A stretch of 64,000 bases of DNA from a bacterium (GCA_905221105.1 CAJNBW010000001.1:62001-126000), one strand, 5' to 3'; counted from the first letter of the stretch, positions 8,549 to 19,953 are shown. Numbers and translations: made by a program. The notes: a model not told the origin generated them from the sequence alone.

Positions 8549-8578
8549 ATTATATCAAATTTATTATATTTTTTGCAA
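8549..8578 (-). promoter_or_regulatory. Promoter of adhesin A
   Basis: Minus strand: -35 TTGCAA (8573-8578), 18-bp spacer, -10 TATAAT (8549-8554) with TGA in front. The predicted leader is about 140 bases. A (TA)n tract begins 29 bases upstream of the -35. Confidence 0.65.
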
Positions 8579-8606
8579 ACTACTTTCCTCCTACAAATAA
8601 ACAAAT

Positions 8607-8625
8607 TATATATATATATATATAT
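8607..8625. repeat. (TA)9 dinucleotide tract
   Basis: Nineteen bases of uninterrupted TA repeat between the adhesin A promoter and the ebfC upstream region. In the remaining part of the 8401-8960 gap I see only AT-rich sequence, a short hairpin at 8632-8650 and an inverted CTTTCAT/ATGAAAG pair near 8791-8815, with no reliable ebfC promoter. Confidence 0.85.
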
Positions 8626-8960
8626 GCACAAACCTTGTAATATAAGGTTTATAGCTCTTTTTTGAAAATTTAACATATTTTCGGATATTTTTTAGAATTT
8701 TTACATTTTGATGACAATTGGTATATGCTCCATTTAATCAATCTCTCTTAAACCTATTTTCTATCTTTTCTTAGTGATAAACTTTATCTGACTTTCATAT
8801 ATGAGATAAATGAAAGACTATATTGCAAAAAAATGGTACAATGTAGAATGTACTTGGAACTATTAAACTACACAGTAAAGTCGTTGCAAGACACAATCTA
8901 CTCACTATTAAAAAACATAAGGGAATTAACCCTTGATACGAAAGGAATTTTAGAAATCTT

Positions 8961-9260
8961 ATGATGAACATGCAAAACATGATGCGTCAAGCACAGAAAC
9001 TTCAAAAACAAATGGAACAAAGCCAAGCTGAACTTGCTGCTATGCAATTTGTTGGCAAATCTGCTCAAGACCTTGTTCAAGCGACCTTAACTGGTGACAA
9101 AAAAGTTGTCAGCATCGACTTCAATCCAGCTGTCGTTGATCCAGAAGACCTTGAAACTCTTTCTGATATGACCGTTCAGGCTATCAACTCTGCTCTTGAA
9201 CAAATCGATGAAACGACTAAGAAAAAATTAGGCGCTTTCGCTGGAAAGTTGCCATTCTAA
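8961..9260 (+). CDS. ebfC: YbaB/EbfC family nucleoid-associated protein
   Basis: 99 residues, the normal length for the family. EbfC/YbaB proteins are small dimeric DNA-binding proteins that associate with the nucleoid; in other genomes the gene often sits beside dnaX-recR, but here it stands alone. The N-terminal [15 protein letters not shown] helix and the central [13 protein letters not shown] strand pair are the typical landmarks. The ATG chosen gives the start seen in relatives; the nearest ribosome site (AAAGGAA) is rather far upstream, 13 bases, so the second ATG codon or the fourth could also be used. The first 29-odd bases of this gene are copied at 3473-3501. Confidence 0.9.
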
Positions 9261-9305
9261 GCATAAGAAAAAACAAGCATTCAAGAGAATACTTGCCTAT
9301 CATGG

Positions 9306-9328
9306 GAGGGACAACTGTTCCTCTTTTT
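9306..9328 (+). terminator. Terminator of ebfC
   Basis: Seven-bp stem GAGGGAC/GTTCCTC (one G-T pair), 4-base loop, then five T. Confidence 0.6.
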
Positions 9329-9333
9329 GCTTA

Positions 9334-11097
9334 CTAAAAATTAAAGAATTCCATCGCCTGTTTAAACAGTAAATCCGTGTACTCTGGGTCTTCTTGGGCA
9401 ATTGTAACTTGCTCTTGAATCATTTCCAAATCATCCGTTATCATACCATCAGCTCCTAGCTGAACAGATTTATCAAAGGACTCTGAACTATTGATGGTCC
9501 ACACGTACAATTTCTGATCGGTATTCCATAGCTTGTTGACAAAATTTTCATCTAAAGTTGAATACTCCATGGTATAGCCTGTAGCTTTCGTTCTTGGAAA
9601 AATACTATTGTAAGGTAGGATGAAATAGACTGGAATCTGTGAGTCGTAGGCTAGTACCTGGTCAATCACATGATAGTCCAAGGACTGCATTTGGTGGCCA
9701 TTCTGCTTAATGATGGCTCCATATTTGTCCATAAAGCGTTTCATCATATCCGGACTATCTTTTCGACTGGTTTTAACTTCAATGAGGAGTTTTTGATGCA
9801 ATTCATTGGCTTTGTTAAGATAAGCATCAAAACTAGACACTTTGGTGTGATAGCCGTTTTCCGAAATATCGAGTTTGGTTAATTCATCCAAAGTTAGATC
9901 TTGGGGATTGGCATTAACTCCTGTCAAATTCTTGATATTGGCATCATGCATCATGACAAACTGGCCATCTTTTGTTTCCTGAACATCCGTCTCAACGAAA
10001 TCTGGCCCTAGTTGAGCTGTCTTTTCTAGTGATTGGACGGTATTTTGGACACCATTCTTATTAGATACTCCTCTGTGAGAAATAACTAAAGGTTTATGTG
10101 CAACTGGAGCTTCCAAATAGACATACCCCTCCAGAGCGAAAAAGATGCCGGCACAGCCCATCACTCCCCATCTCATCCAGTGGTCTTTCTTTCTCCTTGG
10201 TGCGATTTCTAGTTCTTCCCCTGTCAAAAAGGAAACAAACTTAATGAGAAAATAGGTCAAGGCCATATAGTGGAAATTCTTAATCAAGACAAAGTTGATA
10301 ATTCCAAGTACAAGAGATTCCTTATGGGTTAATCCATCCATCAATACCTGACTTGCTAAGATTGGAATCAAGAGAAGAATGAAAAATAGATACGTTTTGA
10401 CGATAATCCAAAGCAAGTTCCAAATATAAAACCAAGATTGCCTTTTGGTCTTCTCTAGACTGTATTTGACTGCCTCTTTGACTGTTTTCTTCTCAAACAA
10501 AAGCTGGGGTAGGGCAAACATCAAACGTATTGAAAGGTAAAAGAGCAGCAAGGCTAGAACAGTGATTACCAAACCGACCAACCAATACTTATCTTCTACA
10601 TAGGCTACTATGAATTCCGGAATGACGATTTTATTGAGGTAATAAATCTTTAAAATCTTTCGAATCAATGGAAAGAGCATCATGACATAAAAGAAAATAA
10701 AGGCCATTTTGGAAATCGTCACTTGCTTCATAAACAAGAAACTTTGACGAAAGACCTTGCTACTGTACTCCAGCAGAGTTCTCTTTTCATGATAGAGGAG
10801 ATGTCGAGCTCCGATAAAGAGGAGTCCTATCTGGTAATAGGCGATCAGTAAATTAACGATTACCAGAACAAATAAAGCAAGACTAACAAATGGCGAACCC
10901 TTTATAATGGCAAAAATATTGTTGTAGGAAAGAAAGAGATAACCTGTCTGACGAAGCAACAGTCCAGCAATCCAAGAATTAAGTGGTAACCAGACAAACT
11001 CAATCATCATAAATATCAAGAAAAAGAGAAAGAGAATTTTATCTAGATTAAAGTAGATTTTCCTAAAACCTAGATTTTTAGGTTTTTCAGGTTTCAT
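9334..11097 (-). CDS. Membrane-bound glycerophosphodiester phosphodiesterase
   Basis: About 587 residues. The N-terminal 330 residues hold some seven or eight transmembrane helices (the GDPD-associated membrane domain). The C-terminal 240 residues are a GDPD catalytic domain starting at LVISHRG, with the metal-binding VETDVQETKDG and MMHD motifs and a final DGMITDD. Such enzymes split glycerophosphodiesters into glycerol-3-phosphate and an alcohol; a role in lipid or teichoic acid turnover at the outer membrane face is inferred from the topology. I chose ATG at 11097 rather than the in-frame GTG at 11103, because the TAGGAG site is spaced 5 bases from the ATG and overlaps the GTG. It starts 8 bases after the exonuclease stop, so both are probably co-transcribed. 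Confidence 0.88.
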   Translation of the reverse strand: MKPEKPKNLGFRKIYFNLDKILFLFFLIFMMIEFVWLPLNSWIAGLLLRQTGYLFLSYNNIFAIIKGSPFVSLALFVLVIVNLLIAYYQIGLLFIGARHLLYHEKRTLLEYSSKVFRQSFLFMKQVTISKMAFIFFYVMMLFPLIRKILKIYYLNKIVIPEFIVAYVEDKYWLVGLVITVLALLLFYLSIRLMFALPQLLFEKKTVKEAVKYSLEKTKRQSWFYIWNLLWIIVKTYLFFILLLIPILASQVLMDGLTHKESLVLGIINFVLIKNFHYMALTYFLIKFVSFLTGEELEIAPRRKKDHWMRWGVMGCAGIFFALEGYVYLEAPVAHKPLVISHRGVSNKNGVQNTVQSLEKTAQLGPDFVETDVQETKDGQFVMMHDANIKNLTGVNANPQDLTLDELTKLDISENGYHTKVSSFDAYLNKANELHQKLLIEVKTSRKDSPDMMKRFMDKYGAIIKQNGHQMQSLDYHVIDQVLAYDSQIPVYFILPYNSIFPRTKATGYTMEYSTLDENFVNKLWNTDQKLYVWTINSSESFDKSVQLGADGMITDDLEMIQEQVTIAQEDPEYTDLLFKQAMEFFNF

Positions 11098-11105
11098 AGG
11101 CACTC

Positions 11106-11696
11106 CTAGTCAAATAATTGAGACAAGTCCAAGCCACCAAAAGGATTGTTTGATAGGCTACTTTCTGTCTCTAACAATTCTCTAGCTTGATCTGACTCTA
11201 AGAAGGACTCGTAAACACGCGCCGTCATCCGAGCATCCTCCAAGCTATTATGAGACTGACCTTGAAATCCAAGAAATGAAGCAACAGTTTGCAATTTGAG
11301 ATTAGCAATACCATGTAAATCTGAACTCCGACGTTCAAAAGCTTCATCATACAAATCCACCTTGTACTGCTGGCTGTAGTCTAAACCATGCTCTGCTAGA
11401 ATAGGCAAATCACTTTTAGCAGCATTGTAGCCTACCATAGGCAAAGAACTCACAAACTCTTGAAATTCTGCTATAACTTTCTCTACTGGTGGAGCATCTT
11501 TTAAGGTCTCAGCTGTAATCCCAGTCAAACCATTGATAAAACTCTTTAGAGGCACACTAGTATGGACATAGGAATCATAGGCATCGATTTCCTGACCATC
11601 TCTAAAACGCACTGCCGATACTTGAATCAAGTGCGTATGCCCTTCATGCTGATTAAATTCTAAATCAAAAGCAATGTACTCTTCTAATCGTTCCAT
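11106..11696 (-). CDS. DnaQ-like (DEDDh) 3'-5' exonuclease
   Basis: 196 residues, a stand-alone exonuclease domain of the DNA polymerase III epsilon type. Visible motifs: AFDLEF (Asp and Glu of Exo I), KSDLPIL (Exo II Asp), and HNSLEDA (Exo III His and Asp). Catalysis would be removal of 3' nucleotides from DNA or RNA with two metal ions. It lacks the polymerase-binding and helicase regions of PolC or DinG, so it is a separate enzyme, possibly in RNA or DNA end processing. Start ATG with GGAGAGG 7 bases upstream. It is followed at once by the GDPD gene. Confidence 0.85.
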   Translation of the reverse strand: MERLEEYIAFDLEFNQHEGHTHLIQVSAVRFRDGQEIDAYDSYVHTSVPLKSFINGLTGITAETLKDAPPVEKVIAEFQEFVSSLPMVGYNAAKSDLPILAEHGLDYSQQYKVDLYDEAFERRSSDLHGIANLKLQTVASFLGFQGQSHNSLEDARMTARVYESFLESDQARELLETESSLSNNPFGGLDLSQLFD

Positions 11697-11744
11697 TCTA
11701 TACCTCTCCTATACTGTTATTTTAATTGAGCAACTATACTATTT

Positions 11745-11790
11745 AGAAACAAAAGAAGCCATCAGGTTAGCATGTAACCTAAACAGCTCC
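11745..11790 (-). terminator. Probable terminator of rocS
   Basis: Imperfect hairpin whose core is AGGTTA/TAACCT, extended by mismatched outer pairs and followed by TTTTG on the minus strand. Moderate strength only. Confidence 0.5.
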
Positions 11791-11794
11791 TTGA

Positions 11795-12286
11795 TTATCC
11801 TCCAAATAAACGAGCAAAAAAGCCTTTCTTAGTGGATTGGACTTCTTCTTTTGCTTGGTCCAGCTCTAGCTTAAGATTTTCTTGATCCTTCATGGCTTGA
11901 AGGGTCAATTGTTGCTGCTGATCCAGTTGTTTGTCTTTCTCAGCAATCTGACGGTCTTTGATACGCATCTGCTCATCTTTTTCTGATAACTGACGATCCT
12001 TGGCCTTTAATTGTTCATAGAGACGAAGAATTTCTGCATTCTTCTCATCAACTAGAATCTCCATCAGTTCACGTTGCTTGACATCTTCACTGACAGGCTC
12101 ATCTTCAAAAATCGTCTTTTTATAGATTTCTTCTAGCTTAATCAAGCCACTTCTGGTAACGACTGTTACCCCTTTGTCATTTTTATCTGTGTCTTCTTCT
12201 GGTAATTCTTTGACACGGTTATTGATTGCTTGGCGAGATAATCCTAAGACCTCTGCAATCTCACTGACGGTCATTTCAATACTCAT
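11795..12286 (-). CDS. rocS: Chromosome segregation regulator RocS
   Basis: 163 residues, matching the pneumococcal RocS in length, layout and gene neighbourhood (next to mtnN and macP). Residues 3-35 form a helix-turn-helix (SEIAEVLGLSRQAINNRV). Residues about 70-150 form a coiled coil rich in K/E/Q with repeated KDRQ/EKD units. The last 11 residues (KKGFFARLFGG) form a short amphipathic membrane-targeting helix. In S. pneumoniae RocS binds DNA and the membrane and links chromosome segregation with capsule and cell division. Start ATG has AGAGGAT 4 bases upstream. It has its own strong promoter (12326-12354) although it lies directly downstream of mtnN. Confidence 0.85.
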   Translation of the reverse strand: MSIEMTVSEIAEVLGLSRQAINNRVKELPEEDTDKNDKGVTVVTRSGLIKLEEIYKKTIFEDEPVSEDVKQRELMEILVDEKNAEILRLYEQLKAKDRQLSEKDEQMRIKDRQIAEKDKQLDQQQQLTLQAMKDQENLKLELDQAKEEVQSTKKGFFARLFGG

Positions 12287-12325
12287 AATATCCTCTGAAA
12301 CGTTTTCTAGCTTTTCTTTACTTAA

Positions 12326-12354
12326 ATCTTATCATAAGCTAGAAAAACTGTCAA
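12326..12354 (-). promoter_or_regulatory. Promoter of rocS
   Basis: Minus strand: consensus -35 TTGACA (12349-12354), 17-bp spacer, -10 TAAGAT (12326-12331) preceded by TGA. It lies between the mtnN stop and the rocS start. Confidence 0.8.
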
Positions 12355-12362
12355 ATTTTCGC

Positions 12363-13055
12363 TTAATCTAAGGCCTTCAAAAAGGCTAGTAAGACTTGGG
12401 CAGAGCGACGTCCAGCTTCGATAATAAACTCATCAAAAGAGATGTTTGCTTCATGGTTGGCATTGTCACTCATAGCTCGGATGACTAAGACTGGAAGATT
12501 AAGAGCATGCGCTGCCTGAGCAATAGCTGCCCCCTCCATCTCAACGGCTAAAACTTCTGGGAAATGGGATTTAATCGCTTCTATCTTGTCATTTCCTGCA
12601 ACAAAACTATCTGCTGTAGCAATCAAACCAAGATGCCAGTTTTGGTCCAATTGAGATAGACTCTCTTGGATTTTAGCAACAAAGGTTTTGTCTGATTTGA
12701 AATAAAGCGGTTGTTGCGCCATTTGTCCATAAGCATAGCCAAAAGCTGTGACATCCACGTCATGATAGGCTAATTTATCAGCAATCACAACATCCCCGAC
12801 AGCAATACCTTCTGCTACTGCCCCAGCTGATCCCGTATTGATAATAGCATCCACTTGGAAATGATCAGCCAAAATCGCCACACTCATAGCAGACATGACC
12901 TTACCAATTCCACTTTCTACAAGAACGACTTCATGCGAGGCAATGTTTCCTGTGTGATAGGTATTCCCCAAAACAACTTGCTCCTGGGCATTGTCTAGAT
13001 GCTGGACCAGATAAGCCAGTTCTTCTGGCATAGCCGCAATAATTCCTATTTTCAT
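12363..13055 (-). CDS. mtnN: 5'-methylthioadenosine/S-adenosylhomocysteine nucleosidase
   Basis: 230 residues, usual for MtnN/Pfs. It hydrolyses the glycosidic bond of methylthioadenosine and S-adenosylhomocysteine, releasing adenine. In streptococci this detoxifies SAM by-products and supplies S-ribosylhomocysteine, which LuxS turns into the AI-2 precursor. Visible motifs: MKIGIIAAMPEEL at the start, the NTGSAG ribose/phosphate region, VEMEGAA (substrate-binding Glu) and the MSDNA segment with the catalytic Asp. It is the last gene of the glmU-nudF-macP-mtnN operon, 13 bases after macP. Confidence 0.95.
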   Translation of the reverse strand: MKIGIIAAMPEELAYLVQHLDNAQEQVVLGNTYHTGNIASHEVVLVESGIGKVMSAMSVAILADHFQVDAIINTGSAGAVAEGIAVGDVVIADKLAYHDVDVTAFGYAYGQMAQQPLYFKSDKTFVAKIQESLSQLDQNWHLGLIATADSFVAGNDKIEAIKSHFPEVLAVEMEGAAIAQAAHALNLPVLVIRAMSDNANHEANISFDEFIIEAGRRSAQVLLAFLKALD

Positions 13056-13068
13056 TTCAATTCCTTTT

Positions 13069-13383
13069 CTATCGCCAATATTTTACAGCTAACACTAACA
13101 AAATCAAGAGAAAGATGACTACGAATAAGATTTTATTTAACTTAGAATTGAAGACATTTCTCTTGGTATTTTCAATGCGACGACTTTTATGAATAGACGG
13201 TTCGACCTGAATCTTCAAGGTTTCCTGGCTAAAACCATGTTCCTTAGGATTGGCATAACCAAAACGTGAAGAAGAGGTTGGTAAAATCTTGGTCTCCTCA
13301 TCATCTAGCAAAGGGGGACCTGAAATTTTTTCGCCTCTATTAGCTCTTTCAATCATTTCATCCGTTAATAAAGGTTTACCCAT
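13069..13383 (-). CDS. macP: MacP, membrane-anchored activator of PBP2a
   Basis: 104 residues. In S. pneumoniae MacP is a substrate of the kinase StkP and an essential partner of the bifunctional penicillin-binding protein PBP2a. The sequence starts [17 protein letters not shown], has an acidic/Thr-Ser stretch ([13 protein letters not shown]) that would carry phosphorylation, a basic segment ([11 protein letters not shown]) and one C-terminal transmembrane helix at about 81-101, ending in cytoplasm-to-outside orientation with a very short tail. The start is the ATG at 13383, which has GAGGAGG 5 bases upstream; an upstream in-frame ATG at 13416 lies inside nudF and has no ribosome site. Middle gene of the glmU operon. 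Confidence 0.88.
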   Translation of the reverse strand: MGKPLLTDEMIERANRGEKISGPPLLDDEETKILPTSSSRFGYANPKEHGFSQETLKIQVEPSIHKSRRIENTKRNVFNSKLNKILFVVIFLLILLVLAVKYWR

Positions 13384-13394
13384 ACTGACCTCCT

Positions 13395-13940
13395 CTATTT
13401 TTTGTGCAATTCCCAATACTGAACAGCCATAATTGTCTTGGCATCACAGATGTGACCTGATTGGATTAATTCCTTGGCTTCTTCTAGGCTCACTTCAAGG
13501 ACTTCCAAGGTTTCGTCTTCATCCTGCGGACGTGGATTTTCCACCTTTGTCAAATCGCTTGCTAGGTATAGTTTTAACTTTTCATTACAAAAGCCAATAG
13601 CTGAATAAAAATCGTACAAGAGTTCTAACTTCCCTGTATAGGCTGTTTCTTCCTCTAATTCACGAAGGGCTGCTGCGACAGGGTCTGTATTTTCTCCTAC
13701 TTCCAACTTTCCGGCTGGAATTTCGTAAGAGACTGCCTCAATAGCTTTGCGGTACTGCTTGACCAAGATGAGTTTTTGCTCATCTGTTACAGCTAAAACA
13801 CAGACAGCTCCATTGTGGAAAATCAAATCCCGTTGGACAGTTCCCTTGCCTTCTGGCAATTCAACCTGATCTTGGACCAGTTTAAAAATTGGTCCTTGAT
13901 AGATTTCTTTTCGACTAAGCGTTTTTTCTTCAAATTCCAT
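13395..13940 (-). CDS. nudF: ADP-ribose pyrophosphatase (Nudix hydrolase)
   Basis: 181 residues. Nudix enzyme expected to split ADP-ribose into AMP and ribose-5-phosphate. The Nudix box is at residues about 77-103 with GKLEVGE ... [10 protein letters not shown]. It departs from the textbook spacing (nine rather than seven residues before the RE pair) and has Ala where EExG is usual; close streptococcal relatives share this as far as I remember, so activity is still expected. It starts 9 bases after the glmU stop and ends 11 bases before macP. Confidence 0.88.
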   Translation of the reverse strand: MEFEEKTLSRKEIYQGPIFKLVQDQVELPEGKGTVQRDLIFHNGAVCVLAVTDEQKLILVKQYRKAIEAVSYEIPAGKLEVGENTDPVAAALRELEEETAYTGKLELLYDFYSAIGFCNEKLKLYLASDLTKVENPRPQDEDETLEVLEVSLEEAKELIQSGHICDAKTIMAVQYWELHKK

Positions 13941-13949
13941 GACAGACTC

Positions 13950-15344
<1,395 letters not shown>

Positions 15345-15360
15345 CTAGAAATTCCCTTTT

Positions 15361-15369
15361 ATTATACCA
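15361..15369 (-). promoter_or_regulatory. Extended -10 promoter of the glmU operon
   Basis: TGGTATAAT on the minus strand, about 32 bases upstream of the glmU start. No clear -35. Confidence 0.6.
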
Positions 15370-15447
15370 TATTTCAAATCATTCCGCGCTCTTGAATGAA
15401 AAAATGCTCTAAAGTCCTTTCCTTAACCTATTTTTTGAGTATTTTTT

Positions 15448-15476
15448 TTGATTTTTTTTCATTTTTAAGGTAGAAT
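15448..15476 (+). promoter_or_regulatory. Promoter of the GH25 muramidase gene
   Basis: -35 TTGATT (15448-15453), 17-bp spacer, -10 TAGAAT (15471-15476). The -10 ends only 8 bases before the ATG at 15485. Confidence 0.55.
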
Positions 15477-15484
15477 TATGAGAT

Positions 15485-16285
15485 ATGAGAAAAAAAATTA
15501 ATCCGCTTATTTTATTTGGTTTTTTTGGGATTATGATTTTCATTTTAATCCTGAATCGCCCTCGTTTTGAGGACCATCCTGTAAAAACAAAGTCAAATAT
15601 CGCGCAAGTAGAATCACAAGCGCTACACAATATAGATAAACCAGTAATTGATGTTTCTGGTTGGCAACGTCCTGAGGAAATTAATTACGATACTCTGTCG
15701 CAAAACATTTCTGGAGTTATCGTTCGTGTCCATAGTGGAGCTCAGTCTACGAAAGAAAACGATGCTTCCTATGTTAATGGAGTTGATAAGGCCTTTAAAA
15801 CCCATATCACTGAGTTTCAAAAACGAAATGTCCCAGTTGGTGTCTATGCTTATTTAGCTGGAAAAAGTGTCCAAGACATGGAAAAGGCTGCCGAGGTATT
15901 CTATAACGCCTCTTCACCATACAGCCCAAGTTACTATTGGCTAGATGTGGAAGAAAAAACCATGTCCAATATGAACGAAGGTGTTGAAGCCTTTCGAGCA
16001 AAGCTAGAATCACTAGGTGCTAAAAACATCGGTATCTACGTTGGGGTCTACTTCATGGAAGAACACAGTATTGATACAGACAAGTTTAATTCTGTTTGGA
16101 TTCCTTCCTATGGTTCAAATACTGGATTTTTCGAAAGCAAACCTAATACAGACTTAGATTACGACATCCACCAGTACACTTCTAAAGGAAAAATTGCTGG
16201 TTTCGACCACGATTTGGATATCAACGTCATCTCTTCCTTAAAAAATAAAGAAGAAACCTTTAGAAAACTCTTTTTAAAACCATAA
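15485..16285 (+). CDS. Membrane-anchored GH25 muramidase (lysozyme-like)
   Basis: 266 residues. Residues 1-23 form an uncleaved-looking signal anchor, followed by a short linker and a glycoside hydrolase family 25 domain from about 52. Key residues are visible: Asp56 in PVIDVSGWQ, the Asp154-x-Glu156 pair in WLDVEE, and the C-terminal FDHDLDIN. GH25 enzymes hydrolyse the beta-1,4 bond between MurNAc and GlcNAc. There is no choline-binding or other wall-binding module, so anchoring by the N-terminal helix is inferred. There is no ribosome site near the ATG and the promoter is almost adjacent to it, so the message may be nearly leaderless. It is divergent from glmU and ends at a terminator. Confidence 0.85.
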   Translation: MRKKINPLILFGFFGIMIFILILNRPRFEDHPVKTKSNIAQVESQALHNIDKPVIDVSGWQRPEEINYDTLSQNISGVIVRVHSGAQSTKENDASYVNGVDKAFKTHITEFQKRNVPVGVYAYLAGKSVQDMEKAAEVFYNASSPYSPSYYWLDVEEKTMSNMNEGVEAFRAKLESLGAKNIGIYVGVYFMEEHSIDTDKFNSVWIPSYGSNTGFFESKPNTDLDYDIHQYTSKGKIAGFDHDLDINVISSLKNKEETFRKLFLKP

Positions 16286-16318
16286 AAGCATTTGTTTATC
16301 ATTTGCTTTTTCTTTTTG
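16284..16318 (+). terminator. Terminator of the GH25 gene
   Basis: AAAAGCA/TGCTTTT hairpin followed by a T-rich run. Confidence 0.5.
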
Positions 16319-16328
16319 TGTTTGATTG

Positions 16329-16342
16329 TGATACAATATAAT
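16329..16342 (+). promoter_or_regulatory. Probable promoter of the DUF368-ebsC-gpmB operon
   Basis: TGATACAAT (extended -10) overlapping TATAAT at 16337-16342; -35 not clear. The ATG at 16380 follows a GGAGG site. Confidence 0.5.
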
Positions 16343-16379
16343 AAGGATTTTTTGAAATAGAAATAGTTGGAGGAAACAT

Positions 16380-17222
16380 ATGCTCTCATGGTTAGCACGC
16401 CTTATTAAAGGGATTGTGATTGCTCTTGGATTTATCCTACCGGGAATTTCCGGAGGGGTTCTAGCAGCAATTTTAGGAATTTATGAACGGATGATTGGCT
16501 TTCTGGCCCATCCCTTTAAAGACTTTAAAGAAAATGTTTTGTACTTTATTCCAGTTGCGATTGGTATGCTTCTGGGGATCGGCTTATTTTCTTACCCGAT
16601 TGAATATCTGCTTGAAAATTATCAGGTCTTTGTCTTATGGAGTTTTGCGGGTGCCATCATTGGTACTGTTCCTAGCCTCCTCAAAGAATCAACTCGAGAA
16701 TCTGACCGAGACAAGATTGATTTAACTTGGTTCTGGGCAACCTTTATCATTTCTGGATTAAGTCTCTATGCCTTAAATTTTGTCGTTGGAACCTTAAGCG
16801 CCAGCTTTCTTAACTTCGTCCTAGCAGGTGCGCTACTGGCTCTTGGTGTACTGGTTCCTGGCCTCAGCCCATCAAACCTACTTTTGATTTTGGGTCTCTA
16901 TGCTCCTATGTTGACTGGTTTTAAAACCTTTGACCTCTTGGGAACTTTCTTCCCGATTGGAATCGGAGCAGGCGCAACTCTCATCATTTTTTCAAAATTG
17001 ATGGATTATGCCTTAAATAACTACCACTCACGAGTCTATCATTTCATCATTGGAATCGTCTTATCAAGTACTCTTTTGATCTTGATTCCAAATGCAGGAA
17101 ACGCTGAAAGTATCCAATATACAGGAATTTCACTTGTTGGTTATGTCATCATCGCCTTCTTCTTTGCCTTGGGAATCTGGCTTGGTATTTGGATGAGCCA
17201 ATTGGAGGATAAGTATAAATAA
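16380..17222 (+). CDS. DUF368 membrane protein, probable undecaprenyl-phosphate translocase
   Basis: 280 residues with about eight hydrophobic helices. The DUF368 signature GFILPGISGG near the N-terminus is repeated in the second half as GVLVPGLSPSN, an internal pseudo-repeat typical of the family. DUF368 proteins (PopT in other Firmicutes) were recently shown to return undecaprenyl phosphate, the lipid carrier of wall precursors, across the membrane. That function is from family knowledge; the membrane topology and motifs are seen. GGAGG precedes the ATG. The stop TAA shares one base with the ATG of ebsC, so the two are translationally coupled. Confidence 0.85.
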   Translation: MLSWLARLIKGIVIALGFILPGISGGVLAAILGIYERMIGFLAHPFKDFKENVLYFIPVAIGMLLGIGLFSYPIEYLLENYQVFVLWSFAGAIIGTVPSLLKESTRESDRDKIDLTWFWATFIISGLSLYALNFVVGTLSASFLNFVLAGALLALGVLVPGLSPSNLLLILGLYAPMLTGFKTFDLLGTFFPIGIGAGATLIIFSKLMDYALNNYHSRVYHFIIGIVLSSTLLILIPNAGNAESIQYTGISLVGYVIIAFFFALGIWLGIWMSQLEDKYK

Positions 17223-17704
17223 TGGCAAAAAAAGTTAAAATCAAAAAAACATTAGTAGAACAAATCCTGTCTAAAGCAGGTATCTCACATCAAGGGATTC
17301 AAATCAATGCGCTTGAAGGAGAACTTCCGCAAGGTTATGACCGAGATCAGATTTTCAAAACCTTGGCTCTTTTAGGAGACAAGACAGGACCGATTATCGG
17401 AATTGTTCCCATCACTCAACACTTGTCTGAAAAGAAATTAGCGAAAATTTCTGGCAATAAAAAAGTGAGCATGATTCCACAAAAGGACTTAGAAAAAACA
17501 ACTGGTTATATTCATGGAGCAAATAATCCTGTCGGTATTCGTCAGAAACACAATTACCCCATTTTTATAGACAAAATTGCTCTAGACTTAGATCAAATGA
17601 TTGTATCCGCTGGAGAAGTTGGTCACAGTATTATCATCGCACCACAAGACTTGGCTAGCTTTGTAAAGGCTGACTTTGCAGATATCTTGGAGGACAGTAA
17701 GTAA
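17222..17704 (+). CDS. ebsC: YbaK/EbsC family Cys-tRNA(Pro) deacylase
   Basis: 160 residues. This is a stand-alone editing-domain protein related to the ProRS INS domain; characterised relatives hydrolyse Cys-tRNA(Pro) made by mischarging. Recognisable segments are the KKVSMIPQKDLEKTTGY strand-helix and the HGANNPVGIRQKH loop with the family Gly and basic residues. It overlaps the preceding DUF368 stop by one base and the gpmB start by one base (TAATG at both ends), which indicates tight translational coupling in a three-gene operon. Confidence 0.88.
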   Translation: MAKKVKIKKTLVEQILSKAGISHQGIQINALEGELPQGYDRDQIFKTLALLGDKTGPIIGIVPITQHLSEKKLAKISGNKKVSMIPQKDLEKTTGYIHGANNPVGIRQKHNYPIFIDKIALDLDQMIVSAGEVGHSIIIAPQDLASFVKADFADILEDSK

Positions 17705-18321
17705 TGAAACTCTACTTTGTCCGCCACGGCCGTACGGTCTGGAATCAGGAAGGACGCTTTCAAGGTGCTAGTGGCGATTCTCCCCTTCTTCCTGAATCCA
17801 TTGACACTCTCAAAAAACTAGGCCAGTATCTCAAGGAAATTCCTTTTGATCAGATTTATGCAAGTGATTTACCTCGAGCAGTCAAATCTGCCAAGATTAT
17901 CCAAAATCAACTCCAGACGCCCTGTCCTTTAGAAAGTGTTCCTAATCTCCGTGAATGGCAGCTGGGGAAATTAGAAGGTTTGAAAATCGCAACCTTGGAA
18001 GCTATTTACCCACAACAAATCCAAGCTTTCCGATCTAATCTTGCTAAATTTGACACTCAAATGTTTGGAGCTGAATCCCTCTACAGCACAACTCAACGGA
18101 CCATCCAATTTATCAAATCACTCAAAGATAGTCCATCAGAGCGTATTCTAATTGTCGGTCACGGTGCTAATCTTACTGCTAGCCTTCGTACTCTTTTAGG
18201 TTATAAAGAGCCTCTTCTTCGTAAAGATGGCGGTCTAGCAAATGCCAGCCTGACCATCCTAGAAACCCATGATTTTGAAACCTTCACTCTTGACACATGG
18301 AATGATACTTCTTATCAATAA
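17704..18321 (+). CDS. gpmB: Histidine phosphatase / phosphoglycerate mutase family protein
   Basis: 205 residues. The catalytic phosphohistidine motif is VRHGRT at residues 5-10, with the acid/base Glu in REWQLGKLEG and the second His in IVGHGAN. Members include cofactor-dependent phosphoglycerate mutases and broad phosphatases; the short length and lack of the glycolytic enzyme's insertions favour a phosphatase, so the gpmB label is by convention. The actual substrate is unknown. Last gene of the operon; its stop codon lies in the stem of the terminator. Confidence 0.8.
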   Translation: MKLYFVRHGRTVWNQEGRFQGASGDSPLLPESIDTLKKLGQYLKEIPFDQIYASDLPRAVKSAKIIQNQLQTPCPLESVPNLREWQLGKLEGLKIATLEAIYPQQIQAFRSNLAKFDTQMFGAESLYSTTQRTIQFIKSLKDSPSERILIVGHGANLTASLRTLLGYKEPLLRKDGGLANASLTILETHDFETFTLDTWNDTSYQ

Positions 18322-18352
18322 AGAACTTGATTTTAGCGTCAAGTTCTTTTTA
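18320..18352 (+). terminator. Terminator of the gpmB operon
   Basis: Perfect 11-bp stem AAAGAACTTGA with an 8-base loop and a T run; it overlaps the gpmB stop codon. Confidence 0.85.
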
Positions 18353-18389
18353 GTTTTGAAAGATTATCCGTGAATTTCTCTGCTATTTA

Positions 18390-18398
18390 TGATAAAAT
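18390..18398 (+). promoter_or_regulatory. Extended -10 promoter of lysS
   Basis: TGATAAAAT without a clear -35, about 60 bases upstream of the start codon. I saw no T-box features between it and the gene. Confidence 0.5.
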
Positions 18399-18448
18399 GG
18401 GAGTATCGCAAAAAATGACTCATCGTATTCAATTTTGAGTAAAACTAG

Positions 18449-19948
<1,500 letters not shown>

Positions 19949-19953
19949 GCTCT

